Positions 15,209-24,071 of a stretch of 64,000 nucleotides of DNA are shown here, in pieces. Positions within the stretch are counted from its first letter, which is position 1, and the number at the start of each line of letters is the position of its first letter. The position numbers were made by a program, and so were the translations under genes. The notes below the pieces were generated by a model, which was not told where the DNA came from, searched no databases, and was given only the letters and a program-made list of their open reading frames with translations. This stretch comes from Nocardioides sp. YIM 152315 (GTDB lineage Bacteria; Actinomycetota; Actinomycetes; Propionibacteriales; Nocardioidaceae), in contig NZ_JARGER010000037.1 in the NCBI RefSeq assembly GCF_029210375.1, positions 62,001 to 126,000 on the forward strand. Reading direction: 5' to 3'.

Positions 15209-15769
15209 CTATGCCCGGCGCCGGTGCCTCCACGGGCGGAAGGCCAGGGCCAGCACGATGCCGATGCCGACACCGAGGATCGCTCCGGTGACGTTGTCGA
15301 CGACGTCGGTGACGTCGCACGCGCGGTCGATCCGAGCGAGCGCGAGCTGGGTCGCCTCGATCGCGACGGAGTAGCCGATGAGCACGAGCAGCCCGACCGG
15401 CACCAGCACCACCGCCGCCCGCGGCCAGCGCGCGACGGCGAGCACCAGCAGCGCGCCGGCGGGGACGAAGATCAGTGTGTTGAGCATCCGCTGGCCCCCG
15501 GCGAAGATCCAAAAGCCCTCCGGCGCCGGCCCGCCGATGTCCCAGGAGCACGTCTCGAGGCGGCCCTCGGCCGAGACGATGCCGGGTGCGCCGTTCGCGG
15601 GGATCAGGGTGACCGAGCCGATGATCGCCAGCGACCAGAGGAGCCCGGCGATCGACCAGGCGGTGACCACGCCGAGCCGCGGCCGCAGCGTCACGGCCAC
15701 CAGCCCGCAGAGCCCCCCGGCGAGCGCGATGAGGGCGAGCATCACCCCCACGCCACCGACCGGAAACAC
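15209..15769 (-). CDS. VanZ-family membrane protein
   Basis: 186 residues with about five hydrophobic segments: two N-terminal, then NTLIFVPAGALLVLAV, VLVPVGLLVLIGYSVAIEATQ and a final one near DVVDNVTGAILGVGIG. The E-x-x-Q and N-x-x-G positions are typical of VanZ-like proteins, named for a teicoplanin-resistance accessory protein; most chromosomal members have no proven role. The stop TAG doubles as the start of the -10 box of the following aminotransferase gene. The exact start is uncertain; the given one leaves a 52-base gap to the TetR gene. Confidence 0.78.
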   Translation of the reverse strand: MFPVGGVGVMLALIALAGGLCGLVAVTLRPRLGVVTAWSIAGLLWSLAIIGSVTLIPANGAPGIVSAEGRLETCSWDIGGPAPEGFWIFAGGQRMLNTLIFVPAGALLVLAVARWPRAAVVLVPVGLLVLIGYSVAIEATQLALARIDRACDVTDVVDNVTGAILGVGIGIVLALAFRPWRHRRRA

Positions 15770-15781
15770 GCCCTCGACGCT

Positions 15782-15835
15782 AGCCGACGCCGATCAGCCG
15801 ACGCCGATCAGCCGACGCCGATCAGCCGACGCTGG
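15782..15835. repeat. 14-bp tandem repeat between VanZ and TetR genes
   Basis: AGCCGACGCCGATC repeated three times, plus a 12-base partial unit with one change. The repeat includes the last codons and stop of the TetR gene, so slippage duplicated the gene end into the spacer. Copy-number change would alter only spacing. Confidence 0.85.
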
Positions 15836-16412
15836 CGAGCAGGTGCGCGAGCATCGGCTGCAGCACCTGGGACTCCGGGTCGTCCAGGTGGCGGTAGAAG
15901 TCGGCGATCTCGAGTACGACGTACCCGTGCAGCGCGGTCCAGAGCTGCGCAGCCACGGGCGCGGGGTCAGCCTGCCGCAGCGCGCCGGCGACCATCGCCC
16001 GCTCGACCAGCGCGACCAGCTGGTCGAACGCGGCGAGGCCGACCTCGAGCTCCTCGTCGTGGAGGCGGTACTCGCCGAGCGACGCGGAGCCGAACATCAC
16101 CGAGTAGAGGTGCGGGTCCGCGAGCGCGTGTGCGCGGTAGGCCGCGGCGGCCGCGGCGAGGTCGACGACCGGGTCGTCGGTGAGCCCGGCGGCCGCGACC
16201 CGGTCGTAGAGGCGCCGGAACCCCTCCGCGACCACCGCCCGCACCAGCCCGGGCATGCCGCCGAAGTGCGTGTAGACCGCCATCGTCGACGTGCCGACGT
16301 CGCGCGCCAGCCGCCGCGCGGAGAGCGCACCGGGCCCCTCCTCCCCGAGCACGTCGGCGGCGGCCTCGATGAGCCGCTGGCGGACGTCAGGTTCGGCGGA
16401 CACGGTTGCCAT
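15822..16412 (-). CDS. TetR-family transcriptional regulator
   Basis: 196 residues. The N-terminal HTH (RQRLIEAAADVLGEEG, TSTMAVYTHFGGMPGLVRAV) is typical TetR; the C-terminal ligand domain has the TetR_C WHG-like features (AAAYRAHALADPHLYSVMFG, LWTALHGYVVLEI). It is divergent from the carotenoid oxygenase, and the 54-base space holds two ATAAC-N3-GTTAT dyads, so it probably represses both genes. The ligand could be an apocarotenoid, but nothing in the sequence proves that. Confidence 0.9.
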   Translation of the reverse strand: MATVSAEPDVRQRLIEAAADVLGEEGPGALSARRLARDVGTSTMAVYTHFGGMPGLVRAVVAEGFRRLYDRVAAAGLTDDPVVDLAAAAAAYRAHALADPHLYSVMFGSASLGEYRLHDEELEVGLAAFDQLVALVERAMVAGALRQADPAPVAAQLWTALHGYVVLEIADFYRHLDDPESQVLQPMLAHLLASVG

Positions 16413-16416
16413 CCTT

Positions 16417-16454
16417 CCATAACGGCGTTATGGTCACCGGATAACACCGTTATC
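16417..16454. promoter_or_regulatory. Twin TetR operators ATAAC-N3-GTTAT
   Basis: CCATAAC-GGC-GTTATGG (16417-16433) and GATAAC-ACC-GTTATC (16440-16454). Their centres are 22 bases apart, two helical turns, so two dimers could bind the same face. They fill the space between the TetR and carotenoid-oxygenase starts. Confidence 0.75.
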
Positions 16455-16466
16455 GGAGGCGTCGAG

Positions 16467-17800
16467 ATGAACCGCTACCTGCAGGACAACTTCGCTCCCG
16501 TCCACGAGGAGCACACGGCCTTCGACCTCGAGGTCACGGGCACGATCCCCGGCCACCTCGACGGGCGCTACCTGCGCAACGGCCCGACCCCGCGACCGAC
16601 CCCGGCGTCGACTACCACTGGTTCCTCGGCGAGGGGATGGTGCACGGCGTCCGGCTCGGCGACGGCCGGGCGCAGTGGTACCGCAACCGCTGGGTGCGCC
16701 CGGTCGGCGACGACTTCGCGCCCAACACCAACGTGCTCGCGCACGCCGGCCGCACCCTCGCCCTGGTAGAGGCCGGCTCGCCGCCGTACGAGCTCACCGA
16801 CGACCTCGACACCGTGGGGCCGTGCGCGCTCGGCACGGTCACCGGCGGCTACACCGCCCATCCGCACGAGGATCCCGACACCGGCGAGCTGCACGCCATC
16901 TCCTACAGCTGGACGCGCGGCAACCTCGTCGACTACTCCGTGCTCGACACCGCCGGACGGGTCCGCCACCAGGTCGAGATCGAGGTCACCGGCAGCCCGA
17001 TGATCCACGACTGCGCGCTGACCGAGCACTACGTGGTCGTCTACGACCTGCCGGTCACCTTCGACCTCGGCATGGTCGCCGGCGAGCCGCCGCGACCGCT
17101 GCAGGCGACCGACCGGCTGATCGACGCGACGCTGCGCACCCGCACCTACCGGCCGCTGCCCTACTCGTGGGACGCCGACTACCCCGCCCGGATCGGGCTG
17201 CTGCCGCGCGACGGCGCGGGCGCCGACGTGCGCTGGTTCGAGATCGACCAGTGCTACGTCTTCCACACGCTCAACGCCTACGAGGACGGCACGGACGTCG
17301 TCATCGACGTCGTGCGGCACGACCGCATGTTCGCGACCGACTTCACCGGCCCGAACGAGGGTCCGGCGTACCTCACGCGCTTCACCGTCAACACCGCGGC
17401 CGGCAAGGTGCGCGAGCACCGCTTCGACGAGCACAGCCAGGAGTTCCCGCGGTACGACGAGCGGCTGACCGCCCGCCGGCACCGGTTCGGGTACGCCGCG
17501 GGCGTCGTCGCGGAGGGCGTGCGCACCGGCGACTCCGTGCTCAAGCACGACGTCGTCGCGGGCACCACCATCGAGCGGCGGCTCGGCGCCGGGCGCGAGG
17601 TCAGCGAGTTCTGCTTCGTGCCCGACGCGCCCGACGCCGCGGAGGACGAGGGGATCCTGATGGGCTACGTGTTCGACCGCGACACCGGCCGCAGCGACCT
17701 GCGGCTTCTCGACGCAGCCACCCTCGACGACGTCGCCGCGATCCACCTCCCCGGCCGCGTCCCGGCCGGCTTCCACGGCAACTGGGCGCCGACCGCCTGA
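16467..17800 (+). pseudogene. Carotenoid oxygenase, interrupted by a -1 frameshift
   Basis: Non-haem iron carotenoid-cleavage dioxygenase family, which breaks carotenoid or apocarotenoid double bonds. ATG 16467 has GGAGG seven bases upstream. Residues 1-43 (GHLDGRYLRNGP) are in one frame; after CG at 16593-16594 the homology continues in another frame (TDPGVDYHWFLGEGMVHGVR), so one base is missing. The rest is intact to the stop, with the iron-ligand His regions YTAHPHEDP, MIHDCALTEHY, CYVFHTLNAYEDG and GFHGNW. The damage is either recent or a sequencing error. Expression is probably controlled by the divergent TetR protein through the twin dyads upstream. Confidence 0.82.
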
Positions 17801-17827
17801 GGGCCGAGGGTCGCTGACGACTGCGGC

Positions 17828-17907
17828 CACTTCTCCCGCACCTCCCGCACTTCTCGGGTGTTGCGATGGCCGAGAAGTGCGGGAACACCCGGTGCACCGG
17901 GTATTCC
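17828..17907. repeat. Family II palindromic element, copy A
   Basis: Two adjacent hairpins. First, CCCGCACTTCTCGG (17844-17857) and CCGAGAAGTGCGGG (17870-17883), a 14-bp perfect stem with a 12-base loop. Second, GGAACACCCGGTG/CACCGGGTATTCC (17882-17907), one mismatch. An extra CACTTCTC half-site precedes them. It lies between two convergent gene ends. Other copies: 27044-27121 and 29427-29507. Confidence 0.88.
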
Positions 17908-17918
17908 GCGAGCGGCGC

Positions 17919-18833
17919 CTACGGCAGCACGACCTCGCCACCAGGCACGGCCGGCAGGTCCCGGCCGACCGTCACGTCGACCGGGTTGGTGAGGCAGCGG
18001 ATCGAGCCGCCACCCTTGTGGAACTCCGACACGTCGACGAGGACGACCTCGAAGCCCCACTCCTCCAGCTGCGCGCGCACCCGGTCGGGGCAGGCCGGCA
18101 TGAGCACCGTGCGGCCCAGCACGATCGAGTTGGCGCAGAACGTCGTGAGCGCCTCCTCCTCGGTGAGCACCAGCGGCTCGGCGACGAGCTCGAGCAGGGC
18201 GGCGGCCGACTCCTCGTCGAGGGCGGCCGGGCAGACGAGCGCGCGCCGGTCGTCGAGCGGGCAGAAGGCCAGGTCGAGGTGGTACATCCCCGGGTGGGTG
18301 ATCCGCAGCCCGCGGACCCGCAGTCCCAGCTCGGTCGCGAGGTGCTTGAGCGCGAGCTCCTCGGTGCGTGGGCCGTAGCCGACCACCAGCGCGTCGCCGA
18401 ACGCGAACGCGTCGCCCGCCTCCAGGTGCGCGCCGACACCGTCGCGGCCGACGTACGACGTGGCGAACCCGCGCGCGGCGAACCACGGCTGCGCGGAGCG
18501 GGTCTCCATCCGGCGCTCGTCGTAGCGCATGTGCGACATGACGACGTGCGGCACGCCCTCCTCGCGGACCAGGCCGAGGCCGAGGTTCATCGCGTAGACC
18601 ATGTCGGGGGCGTCCTCGCGCTGCGGCAGCGCCTCGACGGTGCCGCCGTGTCGCTCGATCGCGGCCACCAGGCCGCGCCACTGCGCCATCGCCCGGGCCG
18701 GGTCGGGCTGGTCGTCGGGGTCCATGAACGGGTTGATGACGTACTCGACCCGGAAGTGGGTCGGCTCGACCATCACGTACCGACGTCCCCACTGCAGCTC
18801 CACGACCTGACCTCCCTCGACGGCTTTCCTCAT
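17919..18833 (-). CDS. DDAH-like amidinohydrolase (pentein fold)
   Basis: 304 residues. Pentein-superfamily residues are in place: Glu-Ala-Gly-Asp (LEAGDAFAFGD), catalytic His (HPGMYHLDLAF) and catalytic Cys near the end (SIRCLTNPVD). Closest to dimethylarginine dimethylaminohydrolase / arginine-deiminase-like proteins, which cleave guanidino groups to ureido products. It is divergent from a GntR/FCD regulator, whose probable operator lies 12 bases before this ATG. Ornithine/citrulline enzymes are not adjacent. Substrate (arginine or methylarginine) is uncertain. Confidence 0.85.
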   Translation of the reverse strand: MRKAVEGGQVVELQWGRRYVMVEPTHFRVEYVINPFMDPDDQPDPARAMAQWRGLVAAIERHGGTVEALPQREDAPDMVYAMNLGLGLVREEGVPHVVMSHMRYDERRMETRSAQPWFAARGFATSYVGRDGVGAHLEAGDAFAFGDALVVGYGPRTEELALKHLATELGLRVRGLRITHPGMYHLDLAFCPLDDRRALVCPAALDEESAAALLELVAEPLVLTEEEALTTFCANSIVLGRTVLMPACPDRVRAQLEEWGFEVVLVDVSEFHKGGGSIRCLTNPVDVTVGRDLPAVPGGEVVLP

Positions 18834-18844
18834 CTATCGTCAGA

Positions 18845-18855
18845 TTGTCTGACAA
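18845..18855. promoter_or_regulatory. FCD-type GntR operator TTGTCTGACAA
   Basis: TTGTC-T-GACAA is a perfect dyad of the kind bound by FadR/FCD-subfamily GntR regulators. Outer GTCAG (18839-18843) and CTGAC (18857-18861) extend the symmetry. It sits between the divergent amidinohydrolase and regulator starts and could block both promoters. Confidence 0.75.
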
Positions 18856-18882
18856 ACTGACAGATCCGGAGTATAGAGCACA

Positions 18883-19578
18883 ATGGACGCCATGTCCGAT
18901 CCGGCCGGGCCCTTCAGCTCCCTGCACCTCGAGCTCAGCTCGACGGTGGACCGGGTCGCCGACGAGTTGCGCCGGGCGGTCTTCGACGGCGAGCTCGAGT
19001 CGGGCACCCCGCTGCGCGAGGTCGCGCTCGCCGAGTCCCTCGGCGTCTCGCGCCCGACCATCCGCGAGGCGCTCGGCACCCTCGTCGCCGAGGGGCTCGC
19101 GACCCGAGAGCCCAACCGGGGCGTCGCGGTGTCCGCGCCCGACCCCGACTCGGTCCGCGACATCTGCCGGTCGCGGCTCGTGCTCGAGGGTGCCGGCGTA
19201 CGCCGCTGGCCGGGCGCCGACGAGCCGCTCCGTGACGCCGTGCGCACCTCGCTGGTCGACTACACCGGGGCGGTCCGGACCGGAGGCTCCTACCAGGAGC
19301 TCAACGGGCGCCACCTCGCGTTCCACGTCTCCCTGGTCGGCCTCACCGGCTCCCCGCGCCTGGTCGCGATGGCCGAGAGCCTCATGATCGAGCTCAGGCT
19401 CGCACTGGCACAGGTCGACCGGATCCGGCGCAACGCCCACGACCAGGCTGACACCCACACCCAGCTCGTGATGCTGCTCGAGCGCGGGGACGTCGACGGC
19501 GCCTCGGCGTTCCTCGAGCGCCACCTCGAGGACGCCGAGACCTCCATCCTCCAAGCGCTGGGCCTCCGACGCCTCTAG
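18883..19578 (+). CDS. GntR-family regulator, FCD ligand domain
   Basis: 231 residues. Winged helix at about 15-80 (ELRRAVFDGELESGTPLREV, LGVSRPTIREALGTLVAEGL) and an all-helical FCD domain at about 90-220 (LNGRHLAFHVSLVGLTG, HDQADTHTQLVMLLERGD). FCD His/Asp residues usually hold a metal and an organic-acid or amino-acid effector. ATG 18883 follows a TATAGA box by five bases; ATG 18892 is an alternative. Likely controls the divergent amidinohydrolase and itself through TTGTCTGACAA. Confidence 0.9.
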   Translation: MDAMSDPAGPFSSLHLELSSTVDRVADELRRAVFDGELESGTPLREVALAESLGVSRPTIREALGTLVAEGLATREPNRGVAVSAPDPDSVRDICRSRLVLEGAGVRRWPGADEPLRDAVRTSLVDYTGAVRTGGSYQELNGRHLAFHVSLVGLTGSPRLVAMAESLMIELRLALAQVDRIRRNAHDQADTHTQLVMLLERGDVDGASAFLERHLEDAETSILQALGLRRL

Positions 19579-19581
19579 GGT
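19576..19581 (+). promoter_or_regulatory. -10 box TAGGGT overlapping the GntR gene's stop codon
   Basis: TAG is the stop of the upstream gene and the first half of TAGGGT; GTG 19588 is six bases later. A second case of a stop codon reused as a -10 box, like that before the HisC-like gene. Confidence 0.5.
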
Positions 19582-19587
19582 GAGGGC

Positions 19588-19989
19588 GTGGGACTCCTCA
19601 AGTTCATCGGGTGGCTCGCCACCAACGTCGTCGCGCTGGGAGCCGCCTGCGTGATCTTCGACGGCATCGGCTTCCGTGGCTCGTCCGGCTGGGACGAGGT
19701 CACCGACAACTTCTGGCCGCTGCTCTTCGTCGCACTGATCCTCGGCATCGTCAACTCGTTCGTGAGTCCGGTGATCAAGTTCCTGTCGATCCCGTTCATC
19801 ATCATCACGCTGGGGCTCTTCCTGCTCCTGATCAACGCACTGATGCTGCTGTTCACCGAGTGGCTGGCCGGGCTCTTCGACCTCGACTTCTTCGTCGACG
19901 GATTCTGGAACGCCGTCGGCGGCGCCATCGTGATCACGATCGTGACGTGGGCCGTGGGTCTCGTCTTCGGCGACGCCGCGAAGGCATGA
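19588..19989 (+). CDS. Small four-helix membrane protein (phage-holin-IV / YvlD-like)
   Basis: 133 residues with about four hydrophobic segments (WLATNVVALGAACVIFDGI, LLFVALILGIVNSFV, FIIITLGLFLLLINALMLLF, AIVITIVTWAVGLVF). The pattern matches the mycobacterial four-helix holin superfamily IV domain, which in bacteria is a widespread membrane protein without proven holin activity. The next gene, a phosphatase, starts ten bases after its stop. Confidence 0.8.
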   Translation: MGLLKFIGWLATNVVALGAACVIFDGIGFRGSSGWDEVTDNFWPLLFVALILGIVNSFVSPVIKFLSIPFIIITLGLFLLLINALMLLFTEWLAGLFDLDFFVDGFWNAVGGAIVITIVTWAVGLVFGDAAKA

Positions 19990-19998
19990 GCCGACGGC

Positions 19999-20502
19999 GT
20001 GGAGAGACTGCCACCGGGGCGTGAGCCCGGCCGCTACCGCATCGAACTGGTCTGCCTGGGCAACATCTGCCGCTCCCCGATGGCGCACGTCGTCCTCGAG
20101 GAGCGGCTGGCCGGCGCCGGCCTCGCCGACGTCGTGGAGGTCACCAGCTCCGGCACGGGCGACTGGCACGTCGGGAACCCGATGGACCGCCGCGCCGCCG
20201 CCACCCTGACCGCGGCGGGGTACGACGCGAGCCGGCACCGCGCGCGGCAGTGGACCGACCTCGACGCCGCCGACCTCTACCTCGCCATGGACGCCGACAA
20301 CCTCGGCGGCATCGGCGGTCCGGGCGAACGGGCCCGGATGTTCCGCGACCTCGACCCGACGGAAGCCGGGGCCGACGTACCGGACCCGTACTACGGTGGG
20401 GACGACGGCTTCGAGGAGGTCCTGGGGATGGTGGAGCGCACGGCGTCCGCGATCGTCGAGGCGCTGCGTCGCGAGCGGCCCTGGGAACCCTCCGCGCCGT
20501 GA
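19999..20502 (+). CDS. Low-molecular-weight protein-tyrosine-phosphatase family protein
   Basis: 167 residues. The P-loop VCLGNICRSPMA (C-x5-R-S) lies near residue 20, and the general-acid Asp is in VPDPYYGGDDGFEEVL near the end, the normal LMW-PTP layout. Its stop overlaps the start of a fructosamine-kinase-family gene (GTGA). Homologues next to such kinases have been shown in other bacteria to dephosphorylate ribulosamine-5-phosphates on proteins, so a deglycation role is as likely as tyrosine dephosphorylation. The GTG start is uncertain; the family core begins at about residue 13. Confidence 0.88.
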   Translation: MERLPPGREPGRYRIELVCLGNICRSPMAHVVLEERLAGAGLADVVEVTSSGTGDWHVGNPMDRRAAATLTAAGYDASRHRARQWTDLDAADLYLAMDADNLGGIGGPGERARMFRDLDPTEAGADVPDPYYGGDDGFEEVLGMVERTASAIVEALRRERPWEPSAP

Positions 20503-21362
20503 CCCGGCAACCGTTGGTCGCACGACGTGCCGAGGAGCTCCTGGGCACGTCGGTCATCGCGACCGCGCCCGTCGCCGGCGGAGACATCGCCACGGCCACG
20601 AGGCTGCGGCTCAGCGACGGCACCACCGCGCTGATGAAGACGCTGCCCCACGCCCCCGACGAGTTCTTCACCGCCGAGGCCGACGGCCTCCGGTGGCTCG
20701 GCGAGGCGGCGGCCACCGGCGCGCAGGTGCCCGAGGTGCTCGGCGCCGACCACGAGTGCCTGATCATCCGGTGGGTCGAGCCGGGCAAGAACTCCGTGGA
20801 CGCCGCGGCCGCGTTCGGCCGCGAGCTCGCCGCGACCCACGCCGCGGGGGCCGAGTCCTTCGGGCGCGAGCGCGACGGCTACATCGGCCGGCTGCCCCTG
20901 CCCAACCGTCCGGCCGACACGTGGGCGGAGTTCTACGCCGTACGCCGGGTGCTCCCCTACCTCAAGCTCGCCCGCGACCGCGGGCACGCCGACGACGCGG
21001 ACGCCACCACGATCGAGGCGGTCGTGGCCAAGCTGGCCGACCTGGTCCCCGCCGAGCCGCCGGCCCGCCTGCACGGCGACCTGTGGAACGGCAACGTGCT
21101 CTGGGGGCTCGACGGCCGCGTGTGGCTGATCGACCCTGCGGCGTACGCCGGCCACCGGGAGGTCGACCTCGCGATGCTGTCGCTCTTCGGGCTGCCCCAC
21201 CTGCCGCGGGTGCTCGACGCCTACCACGAGGCCGCCCCGCTCGCCGACGGCTGGCAGGACCGCGCCGCGCTGCACCAGATCTTCCCGCTGCTCGTGCACG
21301 CGTGCCACTTCGGCGGTGGGTACGCCGCCCGCGCGGCCCAGGCGGCCGCGACGTACCTCTGA
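20499..21362 (+). CDS. Fructosamine/ribulosamine kinase family protein
   Basis: 287 residues of the FN3K family (aminoglycoside-kinase-like fold). [15 protein letters not shown] forms the ATP loop, Lys is in [14 protein letters not shown], the catalytic loop is [14 protein letters not shown] and the metal-binding DPA is in [19 protein letters not shown]. Bacterial members phosphorylate protein-bound ribulosamines or erythrulosamines as the first step of deglycation. Translationally coupled to the LMW-phosphatase gene upstream; the two would act in sequence. Confidence 0.88.
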   Translation: MTRQPLVARRAEELLGTSVIATAPVAGGDIATATRLRLSDGTTALMKTLPHAPDEFFTAEADGLRWLGEAAATGAQVPEVLGADHECLIIRWVEPGKNSVDAAAAFGRELAATHAAGAESFGRERDGYIGRLPLPNRPADTWAEFYAVRRVLPYLKLARDRGHADDADATTIEAVVAKLADLVPAEPPARLHGDLWNGNVLWGLDGRVWLIDPAAYAGHREVDLAMLSLFGLPHLPRVLDAYHEAAPLADGWQDRAALHQIFPLLVHACHFGGGYAARAAQAAATYL

Positions 21363-21367
21363 TCGTT

Positions 21368-21383
21368 CTCAGTGCCGGCTCAG
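21368..21383 (+). promoter_or_regulatory. CTCAG direct repeats upstream of the response regulator
   Basis: CTCAG at 21368 and again at 21379, 11 bases (one turn) apart, just ahead of the probable -10 CAGAGT. OmpR-family regulators bind direct repeats with this phasing, so this may be an autoregulatory box of the MprA type. Confidence 0.4.
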
Positions 21384-21405
21384 GCTCGGCTGGCAGAGTG
21401 TGACC

Positions 21406-22106
<701 letters not shown>

Positions 22107-22110
<4 letters not shown>

Positions 22111-23522
22111 CCGTCCTCCCGCCCTTCGGGCCGGACGGCCGCTGGCACTACCGCCGGTCGCTGGCGTCCCGGGTGACGATCCTGACCACGCTCGCGGCGG
22201 GCGCCACCGTGGCGCTGCTGGCGTTCGGCGCCTACATCACCGTCCGGATGCAGCTCCAGGCGACGCTCGACGACTCGCTGCTGCACCGGGCCGAGACGAC
22301 GCCCACCGAGACCCTGTGCAACCAGAACTTCACCTTCCCCGCGGACTACTTCGGCGCCACCAACGTGTGGGTGGCCTGCATGGACTCCAGCGGCAGCGGC
22401 CTCTTCCGCGGCAAGAAGGTCGACGAGCCCCAGAAGCTCATCGGTGACCAGGAGGTCGCGGTCTCCCGCGGCGAGCGGAGCACCTCGGTGCGCACCGTCA
22501 GCGGCAACGGCACCCGGTGGCGGATCGCCGCGGTGCACCGCGACGACGGGAGCACGATGGTGATCGGGCAGTCGCTCGACTCCCAGGAGGCGCTGCTCGC
22601 CAAGCTCGGCATCGTGATGCTGCTCTTCGGCGGCGCCGGGGTCATCGGCGCAGGGCTCGCCGGCTGGGCCGTCGCGCGCAACGGGCTGCGTCCCGTGCGC
22701 CGGCTGACGACGTCGGTCGAGGACATCGCCCGCACCGAGGACCTGCGGCCGCTGCCGGTCGAGGGCGACGACGAGATCGCCCGCCTGGCCGCGGCGTTCA
22801 ACCAGATGCTCGCCGCGCTCGCCGCCTCCCGCGACCGGCAGCGGCAGCTGGTCGCGGACGCCGGCCACGAGCTGCGTACGCCGCTCACCTCGCTCCGCAC
22901 CAACATCGACCTGCTCACCCAGGCCGACGGCGAGGGCGGCATGGAGCTGCCGCCGGGCGCCAAGGCCGAGCTCCTCGACGACGTCCGCGCCCAGATCGAG
23001 GAGCTGACGACGCTCATCGGCGACCTCGTCGAGCTGGCCCGCGACGAGCCGCTGACCCACGTCGTCGAGGCCGTCGACCTGCCCGAGGTCGTCGAGCGTG
23101 CGATCGCCCGGGTCCGCCGGCGGGCGCCGGGGCTGAGTTTCGCGGTCGAACTCGCGCCCTGGTACGTCGTCGGCGAGGACGCCGGCCTCGAGCGGGCGAT
23201 CACCAACCTGCTCGACAACGCCGCGAAGTGGAGCCGCGAGGGCGGCCGGATCACCGTCACGCTCGCCGACGGCACGCTCACCGTCGACGACGAGGGCCCG
23301 GGCATCGCCGAGGAGGACCGACCCCACGTGTTCGACCGCTTCTACCGCTCGCCGGAGTCCCGCGGGATGTCCGGCTCCGGCCTCGGGCTGTCGATCGTGC
23401 GGCAGGTCGCCGAGCGGCACTCCGGCACCGTCGAGGTCGGCGACGCCCCGGGCGGCGGCGCGCGCCTGACGATGTGGCTCCCCGGCTCCGTGAGCCCGGT
23501 CCCGAGCTGGACCCCCGCCTGA
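22107..23522 (+). CDS. Sensor histidine kinase, MprB-like
   Basis: 471 residues. One TM helix near 20-42, an extracellular sensor of about 120 residues with two Cys (LCNQNF and VACMDSS), a second TM near 165-190 ([20 protein letters not shown]), HAMP, then HisKA with the phosphorylated His254 in [11 protein letters not shown]. The ATPase domain has [10 protein letters not shown] (N box), [20 protein letters not shown] (G1/F box) and [10 protein letters not shown] (G2). Coupled to the response regulator upstream and to a lipoprotein gene downstream (TGATG). Confidence 0.93.
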
Positions 23523-24064
23523 TGCGCGCCCGCCCCGTCGCCGTGCTGGTCGCGGCCGGCCTCGCGCTGGCCGGCTGCTCTTCGGACGACGCTCCCTCCG
23601 AGGCCACCTCCGAAGCGGAGTCCGCCGCCGCGAACGTCGGCTGGAGCCCCTGCGACGACCTCACCGCCGCCACGGTCGGGCGCCTGGTCGGCGCGCGCGT
23701 GGCCGAGCGGACCGGCAGCGTGACCGAGCCCCGGTGCACGTTCGTCCCGAAGCGCGACGGCGGCGCGGCGTACGACATCAGCTACCTGTGGTTCGCCGGC
23801 GGCCTTGACGAGGCACTCGACGCGATGGGCGCCGCCGGTGCCCAGCTGGAGCCGGTGGACGTCGACGGCGCCGACGCGGCGCGGATGGTCGTGCGCACGC
23901 AGAGGTCGGGCATGCTCGTCACCGGATTCGTGCAGACCGAGGGCCTGGTGCAGAGCGTCAACGCCGTGCAGGTGAAGCCGTACGACGAGGATGCGGTCGT
24001 CGCCGGCGCGAGGGCGCTGATGGCGGAGCTGGCTGACGGGGCGCCGTCGTCGCCGTCCGGATAG
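23522..24064 (+). CDS. Lipoprotein coupled to the two-component system (DUF3558-like)
   Basis: 180 residues. Signal peptide with lipobox LALAGC, so the mature protein is lipid-anchored at Cys20, followed by a Ser/Glu/Ala-rich spacer. The domain begins WSPCDDLTAATVGRLVGA and has CTFVPKRDGGAAYDISY, a layout like actinobacterial DUF3558 lipoproteins, with a conserved Cys pair. The ATG overlaps the kinase stop, as in LpqB-like partners of kinases, so it may modulate the sensor. Confidence 0.78.
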   Translation: MRARPVAVLVAAGLALAGCSSDDAPSEATSEAESAAANVGWSPCDDLTAATVGRLVGARVAERTGSVTEPRCTFVPKRDGGAAYDISYLWFAGGLDEALDAMGAAGAQLEPVDVDGADAARMVVRTQRSGMLVTGFVQTEGLVQSVNAVQVKPYDEDAVVAGARALMAELADGAPSSPSG

Positions 24065-24071
24065 CCCGGCG

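Noticed and set aside
16593..16600. Programmed ribosomal frameshift in the carotenoid oxygenase
   Set aside because: No slippery heptamer or downstream pseudoknot is apparent, and the family is not known to use recoding; a one-base deletion or read error is simpler.
17665..20523. 952-codon minus-strand open frame crossing several genes
   Set aside because: Crosses gene boundaries in both directions and the divergent regulatory spacer; no domain recognised.
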